Assembly (NCBI RefSeq): GCF_015645095.1
Contig: NZ_JADOTW010000016.1
Coordinates: forward strand, 35,051-99,050
Length of the DNA stretch: 64,000 nucleotides
Reading direction: 5' to 3'
Origin: Halomonas sp. 328
GTDB lineage: Bacteria; Pseudomonadota; Gammaproteobacteria; Pseudomonadales; Halomonadaceae
The notes below the pieces were generated by a model that saw nothing but the letters and a program-made list of their open reading frames with translations, made no database searches and was not told where the DNA came from. A program made the position numbers and the translations under genes. Shown here piece after piece: positions 42,368 through 51,655 of this stretch. Within the stretch, counting starts at the first letter, position 1. Each line of letters begins with the position of its first letter.

Positions 42368-42873
42368 GCCGCACTGGTGCCTCCCGGCGCGGCCACGATC
42401 CGGCCCGACGCCGCTGGTTTCGCACCCTCGCCGGTGGCGGCGAGGTGCGCCGCCCGCCCTGGAGCGGCGATGACTTCCTCGACGCCTGCACCGGCTGCGG
42501 CGCCTGCCTGGCGGCCTGCCCGGAAGACGTGCTGCACCGTGGCGGTGGCGACTATCCGGAGCTGCGCCTCGATACCAGGGGCTGCACCCTCTGTGGCGCC
42601 TGCGTCGAGGCCTGCGAGGCGCCGGTCTTCGATCGTGCCCGTCCCGCCTTCCCCTGGCGGGCCGAGCTTGGCCCCGATTGCCTGGCCCTGGCCGGTGTTC
42701 ACTGCCAGAGCTGCCAGGAGGCCTGCGAGGCGCGGGCCATCCGCTTCACCCCCACCCTCGGCGGTCCGCCCCGTCCCCATCTCGAGAGCGACGCCTGCAC
42801 CGGCTGTGGCGCCTGCCTGCCGGTCTGCCCCAGCGGCGCCATCACCCTGAGCGAGGAGGTCCCCGATGCGTGA
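42364..42873 (+). CDS. napF: NapF, iron-sulfur maturation protein for NapA
   Basis: A 169-aa cytoplasmic ferredoxin-like protein with 4Fe-4S motifs CTGCGACLAACP near residue 39, CTLCGACVEACE near 74 and CTGCGACLPVCP near 147, and an extra CQSCQEACE, consistent with several clusters. It interacts with NapA before Tat export. A GTG start (42364) is used because it overlaps the napE stop (GTGA) and begins SRTGASRRGHDPARRRWFRTL as in NapF. Confidence 0.88.
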   Translation: MSRTGASRRGHDPARRRWFRTLAGGGEVRRPPWSGDDFLDACTGCGACLAACPEDVLHRGGGDYPELRLDTRGCTLCGACVEACEAPVFDRARPAFPWRAELGPDCLALAGVHCQSCQEACEARAIRFTPTLGGPPRPHLESDACTGCGACLPVCPSGAITLSEEVPDA

Positions 42874-43165
42874 TCCCGGCAGCGATAACGCCCTGCATAT
42901 CGCCAGCCTGCTGGTACAGGCACGCCCCCAGCGGCTCGCCGAGGTGGCCGCCTGGCTGGGTCGCCAGCCCGGCGTCGAGCTGGGTGCCGAGGATCCCGCC
43001 GGCAAGCTGGTGGTGGTGGTCGAGAGCGAGGCGGAGGCGGCGATCCTGGGATTGATCGATGCCCTCCAGCAGCGCCCGGAGGTGCTGGGGGCGGCCCTGA
43101 TCTATCACCAGGTGCTCGATGCCGCCGACGCCGATCAGCCCCAGAAGAGCCAGCCATGCCTTTGA
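42866..43165 (+). CDS. napD: NapD, Tat-signal chaperone of NapA
   Basis: A 99-aa protein ([46 protein letters not shown]) that binds the NapA twin-arginine leader until cofactors are inserted. It overlaps napF by 8 bases; the ribosome site GAGGAGG is within napF. Its stop codon overlaps the start of a vestigial second leader described below. Confidence 0.92.
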   Translation: MRDPGSDNALHIASLLVQARPQRLAEVAAWLGRQPGVELGAEDPAGKLVVVVESEAEAAILGLIDALQQRPEVLGAALIYHQVLDAADADQPQKSQPCL

Positions 43166-43245
43166 TCCGACCAGCCCGACGCCAGTTCGCCCAGGCCATT
43201 GCCGCCGGCACGACAACACCCCAGGAGACCCCGCCATGCTTCTGA
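43156..43245 (+). pseudogene. Vestigial duplicate of the NapA Tat-leader start
   Basis: An ATG at 43156, overlapping the napD stop, opens a 29-codon frame [18 protein letters not shown]... that ends at 43245 inside the real napA start. The [10 protein letters not shown] block and its DNA (CGACGCCAGTTCGCC, found twice) mirror the real leader [10 protein letters not shown], so part of the napA 5' end seems duplicated. It may still be translated. Confidence 0.6.
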
Positions 43246-45740
43246 CCCGACGCCAGTTCGCCAAGGCCAATGCCCTGGCCGTCGCCGCCGCCAGCGCCGG
43301 CATGGCGGTGCCGGCCGGCGCCAGCAACCTGATCACCAACGCCGAGCTGACCCGTATTCGCTGGGACAAGGCCCCCTGCCGCTTCTGTGGCGTGGGCTGC
43401 AGCGTCATGGTGGGTACCTATGACGGGCGCATCGTGGCCACCCACGGCGATAACCAGTCGGAGGTCAATCGTGGCCTCAACTGCGTCAAGGGCTACTTCC
43501 TGTCGAAGATCCTCTACGGCGAGGATCGCCTGACCCAGCCGCTGCTGCGCAAGCGCGACGGGGTCTATGACAAGCAGGGGGAGTTCACGCCGGTCTCCTG
43601 GGACGAGGCCCTGGACCTGATGGCCGAGAAGTTCACCAGCGCCATCCGCGACCATGGCCCCGAGAGCGTGGCGCTGTTCGGCTCCGGCCAGTGGACCATC
43701 TGGGAGGGCTACGCGGCCAGCAAGCTGTTCAAGGCGGGGCTGCGCACCAACAACATCGACCCCAATGCCCGCCACTGCATGGCCTCGGCGGTCTATGCCT
43801 TCATGCGCGCCTTCGGCTCCGACGAGCCCATGGGGGTCTACGACGACATCGAGCACGCCGACGCCTTCGTGCTCTGGGGCTCCAACATGGCCGAGATGCA
43901 CCCGGTGCTCTGGACCCGGGTCACCGACCGGCGCCTCTCCCACCCCGAGACCCGGGTGGCGGTGCTCTCCACCTACGAGCACCGCAGCTTCGACCTGGCC
44001 GACCTGCCGCTGGTGATGACCCCCAATGCGGATGTGGTGATCCTCAACTACATCGCCAACCATATTATCCAGACGGGGCGCGTGAACCGGGCATTCGTCG
44101 ATGACCACGTGGGCTTCGCCCGGGCCGTGGACGATATCGGCTATGGCCTGCGCGACGAGGACCCCCGCCAGCAGGCGGCCAGCAACGCCGCGGACCCCAA
44201 CCGCTGGAGCGAGATGAGCTTCGACGAGTTCGCCGAGCACGTCGCCGACTTCACCCTGGCCCGGGCGGCCCGGGAGTCCGGGCTTCCCGAGCATCGCCTG
44301 GAGGCCCTCGCCGAGCTCTACGCCGACCCGGACACCAAGGTGATGACCTTCTGGACCATGGGCGTCAACCAGCACACCCGGGGCGTCTGGGTGAACAACC
44401 TGATCTACAACCTGCACCTGCTCACCGGCAAGATCGCCGAGCCCGGCAACAGCCCCTTCTCGCTGACCGGCCAGCCCTCGGCCTGCGGCACCGCCCGGGA
44501 GGTGGGCACCTTCGCCCACCGCCTGCCCGCCGATCGGGTGGTCACCAACCCGGAGCACCGCCGCGACGCCGAACGCATCTGGCAGCTGCCCGAGGGCACC
44601 ATTCCCGAGCGGGTCGGCTTCCACGCCGTGGAGCAGAGTCGCCGGCTCAAGGACGGCGACATCAAGGTCTACTGGACCCAGGTCTGCAACAATATCCAGG
44701 CCGGCCCCAACACCCAGCAGGAGACCCTGCCCGGCTGGCGCCACCCCGAGGCCTTCGTGATCGTCTCGGACATCTACCCCACCGCCTCGGCCCAGGCCGC
44801 CGACCTGATCCTGCCCTCCGCCTCCTGGGTGGAGAAGGAGGGCGCTTTCGGCAACTCCGAGCGGCGCACCCAGTTCTTCCACCAACTGGTGGAGGCCCCC
44901 GGCGAGGCCCGCTCCGATCTCTGGCAACTGGTGGAGCTCTCTCGGCGGATCCGCATTGCCGACGTCTGGCCCGACGAGCTGCTCGACGCGGCCCCGGAAC
45001 GTCGCGACCAGACCCTCTTCGAGCTGCTCTACGCCAATGGCCAGGTGGATCGCTATCCGCTGGAGGAGGTCGAGGCGGGCTATGCCAATCAGGAGGCGGA
45101 GGCCTTCGGCTTCTATCTCCAGAAGGGGCTCTTCGAGGAGTACGCCCGCTTCGGTCGCGGCAAGGGCAAGGACCTGGCCGACTTCGATGTCTACCACCAG
45201 ACCCGAGGCCTGCGCTGGCCGGTGGTCGATGGCCGGGAGACCCGCTGGCGCTACCGGGAGGGGCATGACCCCTACGTGGAGGCGGGCCGTGGGGTGCAGT
45301 TCTACGCCAAGCCCGACGACCGGGCGTTGATCTTCGCCGTGCCCGACGAGCCGGCCCCCGAGACCCCCGACGACGACTACCCCTTCTGGCTCTGCACCGG
45401 GCGGGTGCTGGAGCACTGGCACACCGGTTCCATGACCCGGCGGGTGCCGGAGCTGCACCGGGCGGTGCCCGAGGCGCTGCTCTACTTGCACCCGGAGGAT
45501 GCCCGGGCCCAGGGCATCCGCCGCGGCAGCGAGGTCAAGGTGGTCAGCCGCCGCGGCGAGCTGCGCCTGCGCGCCGAGACCCGCGGCCGGGTGCGCCCGC
45601 CCCGGGGCCTGGTCTATGTGCCCTTCTTCGACGCCAACCGCCTGATCAACGCCCTGACCCTGGATGCCACCGATCCCATCTCCAAGCAGACGGACTTCAA
45701 GAAGTGCGCGGTGCGTCTGGAACTGATCAGCCTGGCCTGA
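43236..45740 (+). CDS. napA: Periplasmic nitrate reductase catalytic subunit NapA
   Basis: Mo-bis-MGD enzyme reducing nitrate to nitrite in the periplasm; 834 aa, usual length. It carries a twin-arginine leader ([21 protein letters not shown]), a [4Fe-4S] motif [14 protein letters not shown] with a later CVKG, and the Mo-ligand Cys near residue 181 in [11 protein letters not shown] start at the ATG at 43236, with CAGGAG upstream; other starts would extend into napD. The order napEFDABC indicates one operon. Confidence 0.97.
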   Translation: MLLTRRQFAKANALAVAAASAGMAVPAGASNLITNAELTRIRWDKAPCRFCGVGCSVMVGTYDGRIVATHGDNQSEVNRGLNCVKGYFLSKILYGEDRLTQPLLRKRDGVYDKQGEFTPVSWDEALDLMAEKFTSAIRDHGPESVALFGSGQWTIWEGYAASKLFKAGLRTNNIDPNARHCMASAVYAFMRAFGSDEPMGVYDDIEHADAFVLWGSNMAEMHPVLWTRVTDRRLSHPETRVAVLSTYEHRSFDLADLPLVMTPNADVVILNYIANHIIQTGRVNRAFVDDHVGFARAVDDIGYGLRDEDPRQQAASNAADPNRWSEMSFDEFAEHVADFTLARAARESGLPEHRLEALAELYADPDTKVMTFWTMGVNQHTRGVWVNNLIYNLHLLTGKIAEPGNSPFSLTGQPSACGTAREVGTFAHRLPADRVVTNPEHRRDAERIWQLPEGTIPERVGFHAVEQSRRLKDGDIKVYWTQVCNNIQAGPNTQQETLPGWRHPEAFVIVSDIYPTASAQAADLILPSASWVEKEGAFGNSERRTQFFHQLVEAPGEARSDLWQLVELSRRIRIADVWPDELLDAAPERRDQTLFELLYANGQVDRYPLEEVEAGYANQEAEAFGFYLQKGLFEEYARFGRGKGKDLADFDVYHQTRGLRWPVVDGRETRWRYREGHDPYVEAGRGVQFYAKPDDRALIFAVPDEPAPETPDDDYPFWLCTGRVLEHWHTGSMTRRVPELHRAVPEALLYLHPEDARAQGIRRGSEVKVVSRRGELRLRAETRGRVRPPRGLVYVPFFDANRLINALTLDATDPISKQTDFKKCAVRLELISLA

Positions 45741-45761
45741 GCCCCGGCAAGGAGCCTACCG

Positions 45762-46241
45762 ATGACACGCCTAGCCCTCTGTTGCCTGCTGCTGCTCCTG
45801 GCCCTGCCGGGGGTGGCGAACGAGGCCCTCGACGCCCCGGCCCCGGACGGCCTGCGCCCCGGCGGCACCTTGAGCCAGAGCCTGCCGGCCCCGCCCATGG
45901 CCGGCGAGCCCCGGGCCGGCGGTCGCGAGGTGCTCAACTATCCGGAGCAGCCGCCGGTGATTCCCCACACCATCCGCGACTACCAGGTGGACCGGCGCAG
46001 CAACCGCTGCCTGACCTGCCATAGCCGCGAGAACGCCGTGACCGCCGGCGCCCCCATGGTCAGCATCACCCACTTCATGGATCGCGATAAGCAGGTGCGG
46101 GCGGCGGTCTCCCCGGATCGCTACTTCTGCACCCAGTGCCATGTGCCCCAGACCGACGCCGCGCCCCTGGTGAACAACACCTTCCGCACCGTGGACCAGG
46201 TGCTCGGCGAGGCGCTGGAGCGCGAGGGAGGTGCGCCATGA
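45762..46241 (+). CDS. napB: Periplasmic nitrate reductase diheme cytochrome NapB
   Basis: A 159-aa periplasmic dihaem c-type cytochrome that passes electrons to NapA. A signal peptide precedes two haem-binding motifs, CLTCH and CTQCH, with His partners in THFMDRDKQ and elsewhere. It overlaps napC by ATGA. Confidence 0.94.
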   Translation: MTRLALCCLLLLLALPGVANEALDAPAPDGLRPGGTLSQSLPAPPMAGEPRAGGREVLNYPEQPPVIPHTIRDYQVDRRSNRCLTCHSRENAVTAGAPMVSITHFMDRDKQVRAAVSPDRYFCTQCHVPQTDAAPLVNNTFRTVDQVLGEALEREGGAP

Positions 46242-46900
46242 AGTGGCTGGCCCGCTACTGGCGCCTGCTGCGCCAGCCCAGTGCCCACCTCAGCCTGGGG
46301 CTGCTGACCCTGGGCGGCTTTATCGCCGGGGTGCTCTTCTGGGGCGGCTTCAATACCGCCGTGGAGGCCACCAATACCCAGCAGTTCTGCGTCTCCTGTC
46401 ACGAGATGGAGCGCAACCCGCTGCGCGAGATGCAGGGCACCATCCACTACAGCAACCGCTCCGGGGTGCGCGCCCAGTGCGCCGATTGCCATGTGCCCCA
46501 CGACTGGACCCACAAGATGGCGCGCAAGATGGAGGCCTCCAAGGAGGTGTGGGGTTGGCTGTTCGGCTCGATTCGCACCGAGGAGCAGTTCGAGGACAAG
46601 CGCCGCGAGCTGGCCGAGCGGGAGTGGGCGCGGCTGCGCGCCAACGACTCCCTGGAGTGCCGCAACTGCCACGAGTTCGAGCACATGGACTTCACCCAGC
46701 AGAGCCCCCGGGCCGCCCGCGCCCACTCCACTACCCTGGCCAGCGGCGAGGCCACCTGCATCGACTGCCACCAGGGCATCGCCCATGAGCTGCCGGAGAT
46801 GGGGCCGCACTTTGGCAGCGGGGGCAGCGGCCTGGCGAGCTTCGAGTCCTGGGCCGCCCACCTGGCGCGGGAGCCCGCCGGGCCGCCGTCGACGCCCTGA
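46238..46900 (+). CDS. napC: Tetrahaem quinol dehydrogenase NapC
   Basis: A 220-aa membrane-anchored NapC/NirT cytochrome with one N-terminal helix and four haem motifs (CVSCH, CADCH, CRNCH, CIDCH). It oxidises quinol and feeds NapB. There is no NapGH, so NapC is the only visible electron entry. Confidence 0.95.
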   Translation: MKWLARYWRLLRQPSAHLSLGLLTLGGFIAGVLFWGGFNTAVEATNTQQFCVSCHEMERNPLREMQGTIHYSNRSGVRAQCADCHVPHDWTHKMARKMEASKEVWGWLFGSIRTEEQFEDKRRELAEREWARLRANDSLECRNCHEFEHMDFTQQSPRAARAHSTTLASGEATCIDCHQGIAHELPEMGPHFGSGGSGLASFESWAAHLAREPAGPPSTP

Positions 46901-46946
46901 CGGGCATCTGGGAAGATAGGGGTTTCCACGTTTTCCGGAGCTCCCG

Positions 46947-47390
46947 ATGAGTCAGCGCAAGGTACTGGTACTGCACGGCCCCAACCTCAACCTGCTGGGC
47001 ACCCGCCAGCCGGAGATCTATGGCCATGAGACCCTGGCGGATATCGACAACGCCCTGCGCCAGCAGGCGCTGATGGCGGGCTGGGAGATCGCCAGCCGGC
47101 AGAGCAATCACGAGGGCGAGCTGATCGACGCCATTCACGCCGCGCGCCTGGACGGCACCGCCGCCATCATCATCAACCCTGCCGCCTATACCCACACCTC
47201 GGTGGCCATCCTCGACGCCCTCAACGCCTTCGAGGGGCGGGTGATCGAGGTGCACCTCTCCAACGTCCACCAGCGCGAGGCGTTCCGCCACCACTCCTAT
47301 GTCTCCCTGCGCGCCGACGGGGTGATCGCGGGTCTCGGTAGCCGTGGTTATGCCCTGGCCCTCGAAGCGGTGATCCAGGACGCCGAGTGA
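46947..47390 (+). CDS. aroQ: 3-dehydroquinate dehydratase, type II (AroQ)
   Basis: Shikimate pathway enzyme, 147 aa. Active-site motifs are [26 protein letters not shown] and [13 protein letters not shown] with [11 protein letters not shown]. It is 46 bases after napC but functionally separate. Confidence 0.95.
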   Translation: MSQRKVLVLHGPNLNLLGTRQPEIYGHETLADIDNALRQQALMAGWEIASRQSNHEGELIDAIHAARLDGTAAIIINPAAYTHTSVAILDALNAFEGRVIEVHLSNVHQREAFRHHSYVSLRADGVIAGLGSRGYALALEAVIQDAE

Positions 47391-47497
47391 TACCGCTATA
47401 CCTTGGTCGTATCTCGTCCCTGGCGCTGGCCCGGGGGCGTTCGACCCGAGCATGACTAATCGCCTGAAAAGTCGACACTCTATCCAACGATTCCAGC

Positions 47498-47522
47498 AAG
47501 GGAGGCCTAGCCTCCCTTTTTT
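47498..47522 (+). terminator. Rho-independent terminator of aroQ
   Basis: AAGGGAGGC / GCCTCCCTT with a three-base loop, ending in a run of six T; located about 110 bases after aroQ and before the catI promoter. Confidence 0.88.
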
Positions 47523-47540
47523 GTGCGCGCCTTTCGGGGT

Positions 47541-47604
47541 TTGACGGCGGTGGCGTTCGGGGGTAATTTTGTTCGTATAAAGAATTGATGTTCGCTATTC
47601 GAAC
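47541..47604 (+). promoter_or_regulatory. catI promoter and IclR-type (PcaU/PcaR-like) operator
   Basis: TTGACG (47541-47546), 17 bases, TAATTT (47564-47569) make a good sigma70 promoter. Next come GTTCG (47571) and an inverted repeat GTTCG-N5-CGAAC (47590-47604). Three such half sites, two inverted and one direct, is the layout bound by PcaU/PobR-type IclR proteins; P. putida PcaR uses GTTCGATAATCGCAC. Confidence 0.55.
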
Positions 47605-47635
47605 TTGTCGAGAGCCACCGCCAGGAGGAGATCCC

Positions 47636-48469
47636 ATGGCCGAGTTCCTGAGCCTGCATGATGCGGTCGCGCGCTACGTCGAAGACGGCGCCACCGTAGC
47701 CATGGAGGGCTTTACCCACCTGATTCCCTTCGCCGCGGGCCACGAAGTGATCCGCCAGGGCAAGCGCGACCTGACCCTGATTCGCATGACCCCGGACCTG
47801 GTCTATGACCAGTTGATCGGCGCCGGCTGCGCCAAGAAGGTGATCTTCTCCTGGGGCGGCAACCCCGGCGTGGGCTCCCTGCACCGCCTGCGCGATGCGG
47901 TAGAGAAGGGCTGGCCGCGCCAGGTCGAGATCCTCGAGCATAGCCATGCCGCCATGGCCTGCGCCTTCGAGGCCGGCGCGGCGGGCCTGCCGCTGGCGGT
48001 GCTGCGCGGCTACGTGGGCAGCGAGCTGCCCAGCGTCAACGACCAGATCAAGTTCATCGCGTGCCCCTTCACCGGTGAGCGCCTGGCGGCGGTGCCCGCG
48101 GTGCGCCCGGACGTCTCCATCGTCCACGCCCAGAAGGCCGACCGGGCCGGCAACGTGCTGGTGGAGGGCATCGTCGGGGTGCAGAAGGAGGCGGTGCTGG
48201 CGGCCAAGCAGAGCATCGTCACCGTCGAGGAGATCGTCGAGGACCTGCGCAGCGAGCCGGGCTACCACCCCAACGCCTGCATCATTCCCGGCTGGGCGAT
48301 CAGCGCCATCGCCGTGGCCGAGAAGGGCTCGCTGCCCTCCTATGCCCATGGCTACTACCCGCGCAACAACGCCTTCTACAAGGAGTGGGACGCCATCGCC
48401 CGGGATCGCGACGCCTTCACGGCCTGGATCGAAGAGAACGTCATGAATGCAGGGGGGAACGCCCGATGA
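47636..48469 (+). CDS. catI: 3-oxoadipate CoA-transferase subunit A (CatI type)
   Basis: Transfers CoA from succinyl-CoA to 3-oxoadipate with CatJ. At 277 aa it matches the longer CatI type rather than PcaI (about 230). It has FLSLHDAVARYVEDGATVAMEGF, FSWGGNPGVGSLHRLRDAVE and GYHPNACIIPGWAISAI. Start at 47636 with CAGGAGGAG upstream. It overlaps catJ by ATGA, indicating stoichiometric translation. Confidence 0.92.
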   Translation: MAEFLSLHDAVARYVEDGATVAMEGFTHLIPFAAGHEVIRQGKRDLTLIRMTPDLVYDQLIGAGCAKKVIFSWGGNPGVGSLHRLRDAVEKGWPRQVEILEHSHAAMACAFEAGAAGLPLAVLRGYVGSELPSVNDQIKFIACPFTGERLAAVPAVRPDVSIVHAQKADRAGNVLVEGIVGVQKEAVLAAKQSIVTVEEIVEDLRSEPGYHPNACIIPGWAISAIAVAEKGSLPSYAHGYYPRNNAFYKEWDAIARDRDAFTAWIEENVMNAGGNAR

Positions 48470-49239
48470 GCCTCGATTACACCTCCGCGGAGATGATGAC
48501 CGTCACCGCCGCCCGCGCCCTGGACAATGGCATGACCTGCTTCGTCGGCATCGGCCTGCCCAGTGAAGCCGCCAACCTGGCGCGCCTGACCCATGCCCCG
48601 GACGTGGTGCTGATCTACGAATCTGGCACCCTGCAGACCCAGCCCGACGTACTGCCCCTCTCCATCGGTGACGGCGAGCTGGCCGAAACGGCGCTCACCA
48701 CCGTGGCGGTACCGGAGATGTTCCGCTACTGGCTGCAGGGCGGGAAGATCGACGTGGGCTTCCTGGGTACCGCCCAGATCGACCGCTACTGCAACCTCAA
48801 CACCACCCTGATCGGCGACTACCGGGAGCCCAAGGTGCGCCTGCCGGGGGGCGGCGGGGCACCGGAGATCGCGACCAACGCCGGCGAGGTCTTCATCACC
48901 CTGAAGCACTCCAAGCGGGCCTTCGTCGACAAGGTCGACTTCGTCACCACCCTGGGCTTCGGCCGCGACGGCAAGGGCCGGGACGGTGTGCCCAATATCG
49001 GCAAGGGGCCGACCCGGGTGATCACCGACCTGTGCGTGATGAAACCGGACCCCGAGACCAAGGAGCTGGTGGTGGTGTCGCTGCATCCGGGCGTGACCCG
49101 CGAGGACGTGATCGAGGCCACCGGCTGGGAGCTTCGCTTCGCCGAGACCCTGGAGCGCACCCCGGAGCCTTCGGCCCGCGAGCTCGAGATCCTGCGGGAT
49201 CTCAAGGACCGCACCGCCCGTGCCCATAGCGGCCAGTAA
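48466..49239 (+). CDS. catJ: 3-oxoadipate CoA-transferase subunit B (CatJ type)
   Basis: A 257-aa partner of CatI. It contains FVGIGLPSEAANLARLTH, VLIYESGTLQTQP (probable catalytic Glu in ESG) and RLPGGGGAPEIATNAG. With catI the ATGA overlap is typical of two-subunit CoA transferases. Confidence 0.93.
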   Translation: MSLDYTSAEMMTVTAARALDNGMTCFVGIGLPSEAANLARLTHAPDVVLIYESGTLQTQPDVLPLSIGDGELAETALTTVAVPEMFRYWLQGGKIDVGFLGTAQIDRYCNLNTTLIGDYREPKVRLPGGGGAPEIATNAGEVFITLKHSKRAFVDKVDFVTTLGFGRDGKGRDGVPNIGKGPTRVITDLCVMKPDPETKELVVVSLHPGVTREDVIEATGWELRFAETLERTPEPSARELEILRDLKDRTARAHSGQ

Positions 49240-49257
49240 GCCGAGCAGGAGAGTCAT

Positions 49258-50460
49258 ATGACCGACGTTTATCTCTGTCATCCGCGGCGCAGCGCCATCG
49301 GCCGCTTCGGCGGCACCCTGTCCGGCGTGCGCCCCGATGACCTGGCCGCCAGCCTCTTCAAGGCAGTACTCAATGATGCCCCGAGCCTCGACCCGGCGGC
49401 CATCGAGGAGGTCTTTATGGGCTGCGCCAACCAGGCCGGCGAAGACAACCGCAGCGTGGCGCGCATGTCGCTGCTGCTGGCCGGCATGCCGACCTCGGTG
49501 CCCGGCACCACCCTGAACCGCCTGTGCGGTTCCGGCATGGACGCGGTGGGCACCGCCTTCCGCGCCATCAAGGCCGGCGAGATGGAGTTGGCCCTGGCCG
49601 GCGGCGTGGAGTCCATGTCCCGGGCCCCCTATGTGATGGGCAAGGCCGACGGCGCCTTCTCCCGGGGGCAGCAGATCGAGGACACCACCATCGGCTGGCG
49701 TTTCATCAACCCGCGGATGAAAAAGATGTACGGCGTCGACTCCATGCCGGAGACCGCCGAGAACGTGGCCGAGCAGTTCAAGATCGCCCGGGAGGACCAG
49801 GACGCCTTCGCCCTGCGCTCCCAGCAGAAGGCCGCGGCGGCCCAGAAAGCCGGGCGCTTTGCCCTAGAGATCACCCCCATCGAGATCCCCCGGCGCAAGC
49901 AGGAACCGCTGATTTTCGATAAGGACGAGCACCCGCGGGAGACCACGCTGGAGAAGCTGGCCGGCCTGCCGACCCCCTTCCGGGATGGCGGCAGCGTCAC
50001 CGCCGGCAACGCCTCCGGGGTCAACGACGGCGCCGCCGCCATGCTGGTGGCAAGCGCCGCGGCGGTGGAGAAGCATGGCCTCACCCCCATGGCGAAGATC
50101 CTCGGCATGGCCACCGCCGGCGTCGAGCCGCGTATCATGGGTTATGGGCCGGTACCCGCGGTGAAGAAACTGCTCGAGCGCACCGGGGTGTCGATGGACG
50201 AGATCGATGTCATCGAGCTCAACGAGGCCTTCGCCGCCCAGGCGCTCGCCTGCATGCGCGATCTGGGCCTCGACGACGATGACCCCCGGGTCAACCCCAA
50301 CGGCGGCGCCATCGCCCTGGGCCACCCGCTGGGCATGTCCGGGGCGCGGCTGCTGCTGACCGCCGCCCATGAGCTGCAGCGCACCGGCAAGCGCTATGCC
50401 CTCTGCACCATGTGCGTGGGGGTAGGGCAGGGCATCGCCACCCTGATCGAGCGAGCCTGA
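49258..50460 (+). CDS. pcaF: 3-oxoadipyl-CoA thiolase PcaF
   Basis: Last step of the pathway, giving succinyl-CoA and acetyl-CoA. A 400-aa thiolase: nucleophilic Cys in [13 protein letters not shown] near residue 90, His in [16 protein letters not shown] and the second Cys in [10 protein letters not shown] near the C-terminus. Ribosome site CAGGAGAG, 18 bases after catJ. Confidence 0.95.
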   Translation: MTDVYLCHPRRSAIGRFGGTLSGVRPDDLAASLFKAVLNDAPSLDPAAIEEVFMGCANQAGEDNRSVARMSLLLAGMPTSVPGTTLNRLCGSGMDAVGTAFRAIKAGEMELALAGGVESMSRAPYVMGKADGAFSRGQQIEDTTIGWRFINPRMKKMYGVDSMPETAENVAEQFKIAREDQDAFALRSQQKAAAAQKAGRFALEITPIEIPRRKQEPLIFDKDEHPRETTLEKLAGLPTPFRDGGSVTAGNASGVNDGAAAMLVASAAAVEKHGLTPMAKILGMATAGVEPRIMGYGPVPAVKKLLERTGVSMDEIDVIELNEAFAAQALACMRDLGLDDDDPRVNPNGGAIALGHPLGMSGARLLLTAAHELQRTGKRYALCTMCVGVGQGIATLIERA

Positions 50461-50488
50461 GGGCTGCAGTCATCCACGGAGAGAGATC

Positions 50489-51286
50489 ATGGCATTTCTG
50501 AACATCGAGGGCCGTAGCGTGGCCTACCGCCTGCTCGGCGCCACGGCCAACCCCCTGGTGGTGCTGGCCCACCCCCTGGGCATGAGCCAGGCGGTGTGGG
50601 ACGACCTCCTGCCCATGCTGCTGCCCCGCTACCGGGTGCTGACCTGGGACCTGCCCGGCCATGGTGCCAGCCAGGCCTGGGGCGAGGGGGCCATCACGCC
50701 GACCGACCTGGCCGCCGAGGCCTTGGCCCTGGCCGATCATGCCGGCGCCGAGCGCTTCCACTTCGTCGGCACCTCCATCGGCGGGGTGGTCGGCCAGCAG
50801 TTGATCGCGGAGCATGCCGAGCGGCTCGCCTCCGCGACCCTGACCAATACCGGGGCGGTGATCGGTACCGCGGAGCTGTGGAGCACCCGCGCCGCTCGCG
50901 TGCGTGAGGAGGGCCTGGCGGCCATGAGCGGGGAGATCGTGCCACGCTGGTTCGCCCCCGCCTGCTTCGAGGCCAACCCGGCCCTCAAGCCCGGCTGGAT
51001 GACCCAGATGGGCCGCGGCGACGACGAGGCCTACGCCAAGCTCTGCGAAATGCTCGGTGGCCACGCCTTTACCGGCAGGCTCGGCGGCGCCCTATCTCAG
51101 CATCCGGGCGTCAAGGTGCAACTGCTGGGCGGCAGCGAGGACCTGGCCACGCCACCGGCCACCCTGGAGGCATTGGCCAGTGAGCTCAATGGCGCGCCGC
51201 TCGCGATCCTCGACGGCGTCGGCCATGTGCCCTCCGTGGAGGTGCCGGAGCGCTTCGCCGAGATGCTGCTGGCCAGCCTCGACTAA
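50489..51286 (+). CDS. pcaD: 3-oxoadipate enol-lactonase PcaD
   Basis: Hydrolyses the CatC product to 3-oxoadipate. A 265-aa alpha/beta hydrolase: oxyanion region LAHPLGMSQAVWD, nucleophile Ser in VGTSIGGVVGQQ near residue 95 and His in GVGHVPSVEVPE. The order here, CoA-transferase, thiolase, lactonase, completes the pathway after catC. Confidence 0.93.
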   Translation: MAFLNIEGRSVAYRLLGATANPLVVLAHPLGMSQAVWDDLLPMLLPRYRVLTWDLPGHGASQAWGEGAITPTDLAAEALALADHAGAERFHFVGTSIGGVVGQQLIAEHAERLASATLTNTGAVIGTAELWSTRAARVREEGLAAMSGEIVPRWFAPACFEANPALKPGWMTQMGRGDDEAYAKLCEMLGGHAFTGRLGGALSQHPGVKVQLLGGSEDLATPPATLEALASELNGAPLAILDGVGHVPSVEVPERFAEMLLASLD

Positions 51287-51324
51287 CGCCTTCCCCCTGG
51301 TGGCGCCGGCTGGCGCCACCCTTC

Positions 51325-51357
51325 CCCGGGCTCGCCACAGGCGGTGCCCGGGCTTTT
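51325..51357 (+). terminator. Terminator of the catIJ-pcaFD operon
   Basis: CCCGGGC / GCCCGGG with inner CGCC/GGCG and a CTTTT end; a second perfect hairpin GGTGGCGCC / GGCGCCACC (51299-51320) lies just before it. Confidence 0.82.
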
Positions 51358-51441
51358 CTGTGCCTTGCCGTCACGGATAGCGTCCGCTACGGCGGGTCTC
51401 CACCAGCACCTCGAGGAGGGCGTTGGCGGCCGGCATCCCCT

Positions 51442-51573
51442 CTGCAGATCCTCGGCATCGGCGCCTCCTTCTGGGCCCTGGTACTGGGGGTACTGGTCTC
51501 GCTGATCTTCGAGATCAAGGACTTCGAGTTCCTGCTGACCCGGCGTGAGCGGTCCGGCAAGCCCGCTTCCTGA
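51442..51573 (+). pseudogene. 3' remnant of a transporter gene resembling BenE
   Basis: From 51442 the frame reads LQILGIGASFWALVLGVLV then SLIFEIKDFEFLLTRRE and stops at 51571, with no start codon upstream. The segment resembles the last helix of BenE (FLGLGAAFWGVVVGTLAY, 52735 onward). A strong terminator follows 23 bases later, as at a genuine gene end. The most economical reading is that the 5' part was lost and an end piece plus terminator remains. Confidence 0.45.
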
Positions 51574-51595
51574 TAGTCTTGTCGTTCCCCCTTGT

Positions 51596-51623
51596 CCCGA
51601 GCCTTGCCGGCTCGGGCTTTTTT
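51596..51623 (+). terminator. Rho-independent terminator of the remnant gene
   Basis: CCCGAGCC / GGCTCGGG with a five-base loop then C and six T. It has no intact gene to serve, except the remnant just upstream. Confidence 0.85.
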
Positions 51624-51655
51624 CCTTTGTCGTCCAGCCGAGAGGGACTTTGACT

